A stretch of 64,000 nt of DNA from Deinococcus aestuarii (GTDB taxonomy: Bacteria; Deinococcota; Deinococci; Deinococcales; Deinococcaceae). The notes beneath the pieces are model-generated. The model made no database searches and was not told the DNA's origin. It was given only the letters and a program-made list of their open reading frames with translations. The stretch lies in the NCBI RefSeq assembly GCF_018863415.1, contig NZ_JAHKSN010000016.1:1-64000 (forward strand). The letters are read 5' to 3'. Both the position numbers and the translations under genes were made by a program. Positions 62,535 through 64,000 of the stretch are shown one piece after another (within the stretch, counting starts at the first letter, position 1; each line of letters starts with the position of its first letter).

Positions 62535-63818
62535 ATGGCGAGCATCAAGCTGGCATACATCGGCGGGGGCAGCACCCGCGCGCCGGGCACGGTAGCGTCG
62601 TTCATCCGGCAATCGGAGAAGTTCGCGGGGTCGGAGATCGTCCTCTTGGACCTCGACGCGGGGCGGCTGGACCTCGTGCGGCGGCTCGCGGAGCGGATGA
62701 TCGAGGCGTGCGGCGCCGACCTGCGGGTGACGGCGACCACCGACCGCGAGGCCGCGCTTCAGGGCTGCGACGGGGTGCTGTCGAGCTTCCGGCCCGGCGG
62801 CTTCGAGGCGCGGGCGCTCGACGAACGGATTCCCCTGTCGCACGGCGCCATCGGGCAGGAGACGCAGGGGGCGGGGGGCTTTTTCATGGCGCTGCGGGCG
62901 CTGCACGTCACGCGCGGGCTGGTCTCGGACATGGCGCGGCTGTGCCCGGGGGCGACCCTCTTCAACTACACCAACCCCGTCAACATCGTCGCGCAGGCGG
63001 TGGCCGACCACTCGGACGTGCCCGTGATCTCGCTGTGCGAGGGGCCCATCGTGTTCCCGCTCGAACTCGCGGAGATGGCGGGCCTCGACCCGGCGCGGGT
63101 GCGGGCCACGATGGTCGGCCTCAACCACGCCTGCTGGAGCGTGGAGGCCAAGTATGACGGAGAACCGCTGCTGCCGCTCCTCGAACGCGCGCTGGAGGAG
63201 GGTGTGCCCGACCCCTGGGACCGCCGCCTCCTGCACCTCGCCGTCACGATGGATTCCCTGCCCGCCTCGTACATGAAGTATTACTTCTACGAGGCGGACA
63301 TGCTCGCCGAGCTGCGCGCCAGGTCCACCACGCGCGCCCAGGACATCCTCGCGGAGGTGCCCGACTACTGGGCGCACTACCGCGAGCAGGTGCAGGCCCC
63401 GGAGCCCACCCTCGACCCGGCCCGCTCGCGCGGCGGCATCTTCGAGCTGGAGGTCGCGGTGGACGTGATGGACGCGATGTTCAACGACCGGGGCGAGGTG
63501 TGGCCGTGCAACGTGGTGAACGGCGGGGCCATCGCCGACTTCCCGGACGGGCAGGTGGTGGAGGTGCCGTGCCTGGTGGACCGCCGGGGGGCGCGCCCGC
63601 TGACCGGCTTCCGGGTGCCGCCCCCCGTGCGCGGGCTGCTGGACGCCCTCGGCGAGTACCAGCAACTCGCGGCGGACGCGGGGTGGCACGGGTCGCGTCA
63701 GGACGCCCTGCGCGCCCTCGTCAACAATCCGCTCGTCCGCACGCTGCCCCTCGCCGAGCGGCTGTACGACGACCTCGCGCGGGCACACCGCCCGTACCTG
63801 CCGGAGCGGCTGTGGTGA
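62535..63818 (+). CDS. GH4 family glycosidase (6-phospho-beta-glucosidase-like)
   Basis: The product (427 aa) is a family 4 glycoside hydrolase, an NAD+ and Mn2+-dependent enzyme that cleaves by a redox-elimination mechanism. The NAD-binding motif LAYIGGGSTRAPGTVASFIR opens the protein. NYTNPVNIV is conserved, and the metal ligands Cys (SLCEGP) and His (VGLNHACWSV) are present. Substrates in the family include phosphorylated or free alpha- and beta-glycosides, so the exact sugar is open. Its stop overlaps the next start by 4 bases (GTGA), coupling it to a nagB-like gene. Confidence 0.9.
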   Translation: MASIKLAYIGGGSTRAPGTVASFIRQSEKFAGSEIVLLDLDAGRLDLVRRLAERMIEACGADLRVTATTDREAALQGCDGVLSSFRPGGFEARALDERIPLSHGAIGQETQGAGGFFMALRALHVTRGLVSDMARLCPGATLFNYTNPVNIVAQAVADHSDVPVISLCEGPIVFPLELAEMAGLDPARVRATMVGLNHACWSVEAKYDGEPLLPLLERALEEGVPDPWDRRLLHLAVTMDSLPASYMKYYFYEADMLAELRARSTTRAQDILAEVPDYWAHYREQVQAPEPTLDPARSRGGIFELEVAVDVMDAMFNDRGEVWPCNVVNGGAIADFPDGQVVEVPCLVDRRGARPLTGFRVPPPVRGLLDALGEYQQLAADAGWHGSRQDALRALVNNPLVRTLPLAERLYDDLARAHRPYLPERLW

Positions 63819-64000
63819 AGGTGGAGGTGCTGGAGAATGCAGACGCCCTCGCCCGCCGTGCCGCCGACCTCATCGGGGACGCGGTGCGGGCCAATCCGGC
63901 GCTCTCGGTCCTCGTCGCCACCGGCAACACCCCGATGGCGACGTACGCGGAGCTGGCCCGGCGGGGGCTGGACGCTGCACGCCTGACCGCCGTGCAGCTC
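63815..64000 (+). CDS. nagB: Glucosamine-6-phosphate deaminase/gluconolactonase-like, 3' end cut off
   Basis: Only the first 62 residues are in the window. The GTG start overlaps the GH4 stop (GTGA). VEVLENADALARRAADLI is followed by LSVLVATGNTPMATYAELAR, the sugar-phosphate-binding T-G-x-T-P loop of the NagB/6-phosphogluconolactonase fold. The link to a GH4 enzyme and the nearby NagZ-like gene favours amino-sugar catabolism, but the sibling family cannot be excluded without the rest of the gene. Confidence 0.65.
   Translation, partial: MKVEVLENADALARRAADLIGDAVRANPALSVLVATGNTPMATYAELARRGLDAARLTAVQL

Overview
The window is about 64 kb of very GC-rich DNA that reads as part of a secondary replicon (megaplasmid or second chromosome) of a Deinococcus-like bacterium. 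The grounds are an iteron-controlled replication initiator next to parAB and a cluster of ParB-type palindromes, the strong G/C bias at third codon positions, frequent GTG starts and GTGA/ATGA gene overlaps, and repeated TANNNT motifs 5-8 bases before start codons, which suggest leaderless transcription. The genus is inferred; no ribosomal gene is present to prove it.

Bases 1-16.7 kb are a defence region. A complete type I-E CRISPR-Cas system lies between two CRISPR arrays. Array 1 (118-1854, minus-strand sense) sits directly behind cas2. The operon cas8e-cse2-cas7e-cas5e-cas6e-cas1-cas2 runs on the minus strand, cas3 is divergent from it, and a WYL-domain regulator converges on cas3. A large TPR/winged-helix regulator follows, preceded by a previously unlisted 58-residue secreted-type peptide gene. 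Next come the relic of a second cas3 (first and last parts kept, helicase core deleted) and array 2 (14951-16684, plus sense). Its repeat differs from that of array 1 at three positions, but its leader motif is shared.

Bases 17-24.7 kb hold an LCP-family cell-wall protein, glycerol catabolism (glpK, glpD), galactose genes (galK, galE) and a DsbA-fold protein. Bases 24.7-28.5 kb are the replication and partition core: a Rep protein, an AT-rich unwinding region, at least ten helically phased iterons, parA and parB. Five 18-20 bp parS-like palindromes lie between 23.98 and 36.47 kb.

Bases 28.5-43 kb carry mixed metabolic and envelope genes: a HAD-like protein that seems to lack its nucleophile, a sulfite-oxidase-like molybdoenzyme, a barstar-like inhibitor in a coupled cassette, a branched-chain amino-acid binding protein, a GlcD-like flavoprotein, a MATE exporter, a lipoprotein cytochrome c with a sorbosone/glucose dehydrogenase-like lipoprotein, and a 1509-residue alpha-2-macroglobulin-like protein.

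Bases 43-64 kb form a glycan-use island. A peptide/oligosaccharide-type ABC importer (including a permease-ATPase fusion) is followed on the same strand by GH1 and GH3 beta-glycosidases, two sugar epimerases and a Gfo/Idh dehydrogenase. A LacI regulator with a clear operator lies between this operon and a divergent GH125 alpha-mannosidase. A NagZ-like GH3, an Rrf2-flavoprotein-methyltransferase group, a GH4 glycosidase and the start of a nagB-like gene complete the window.
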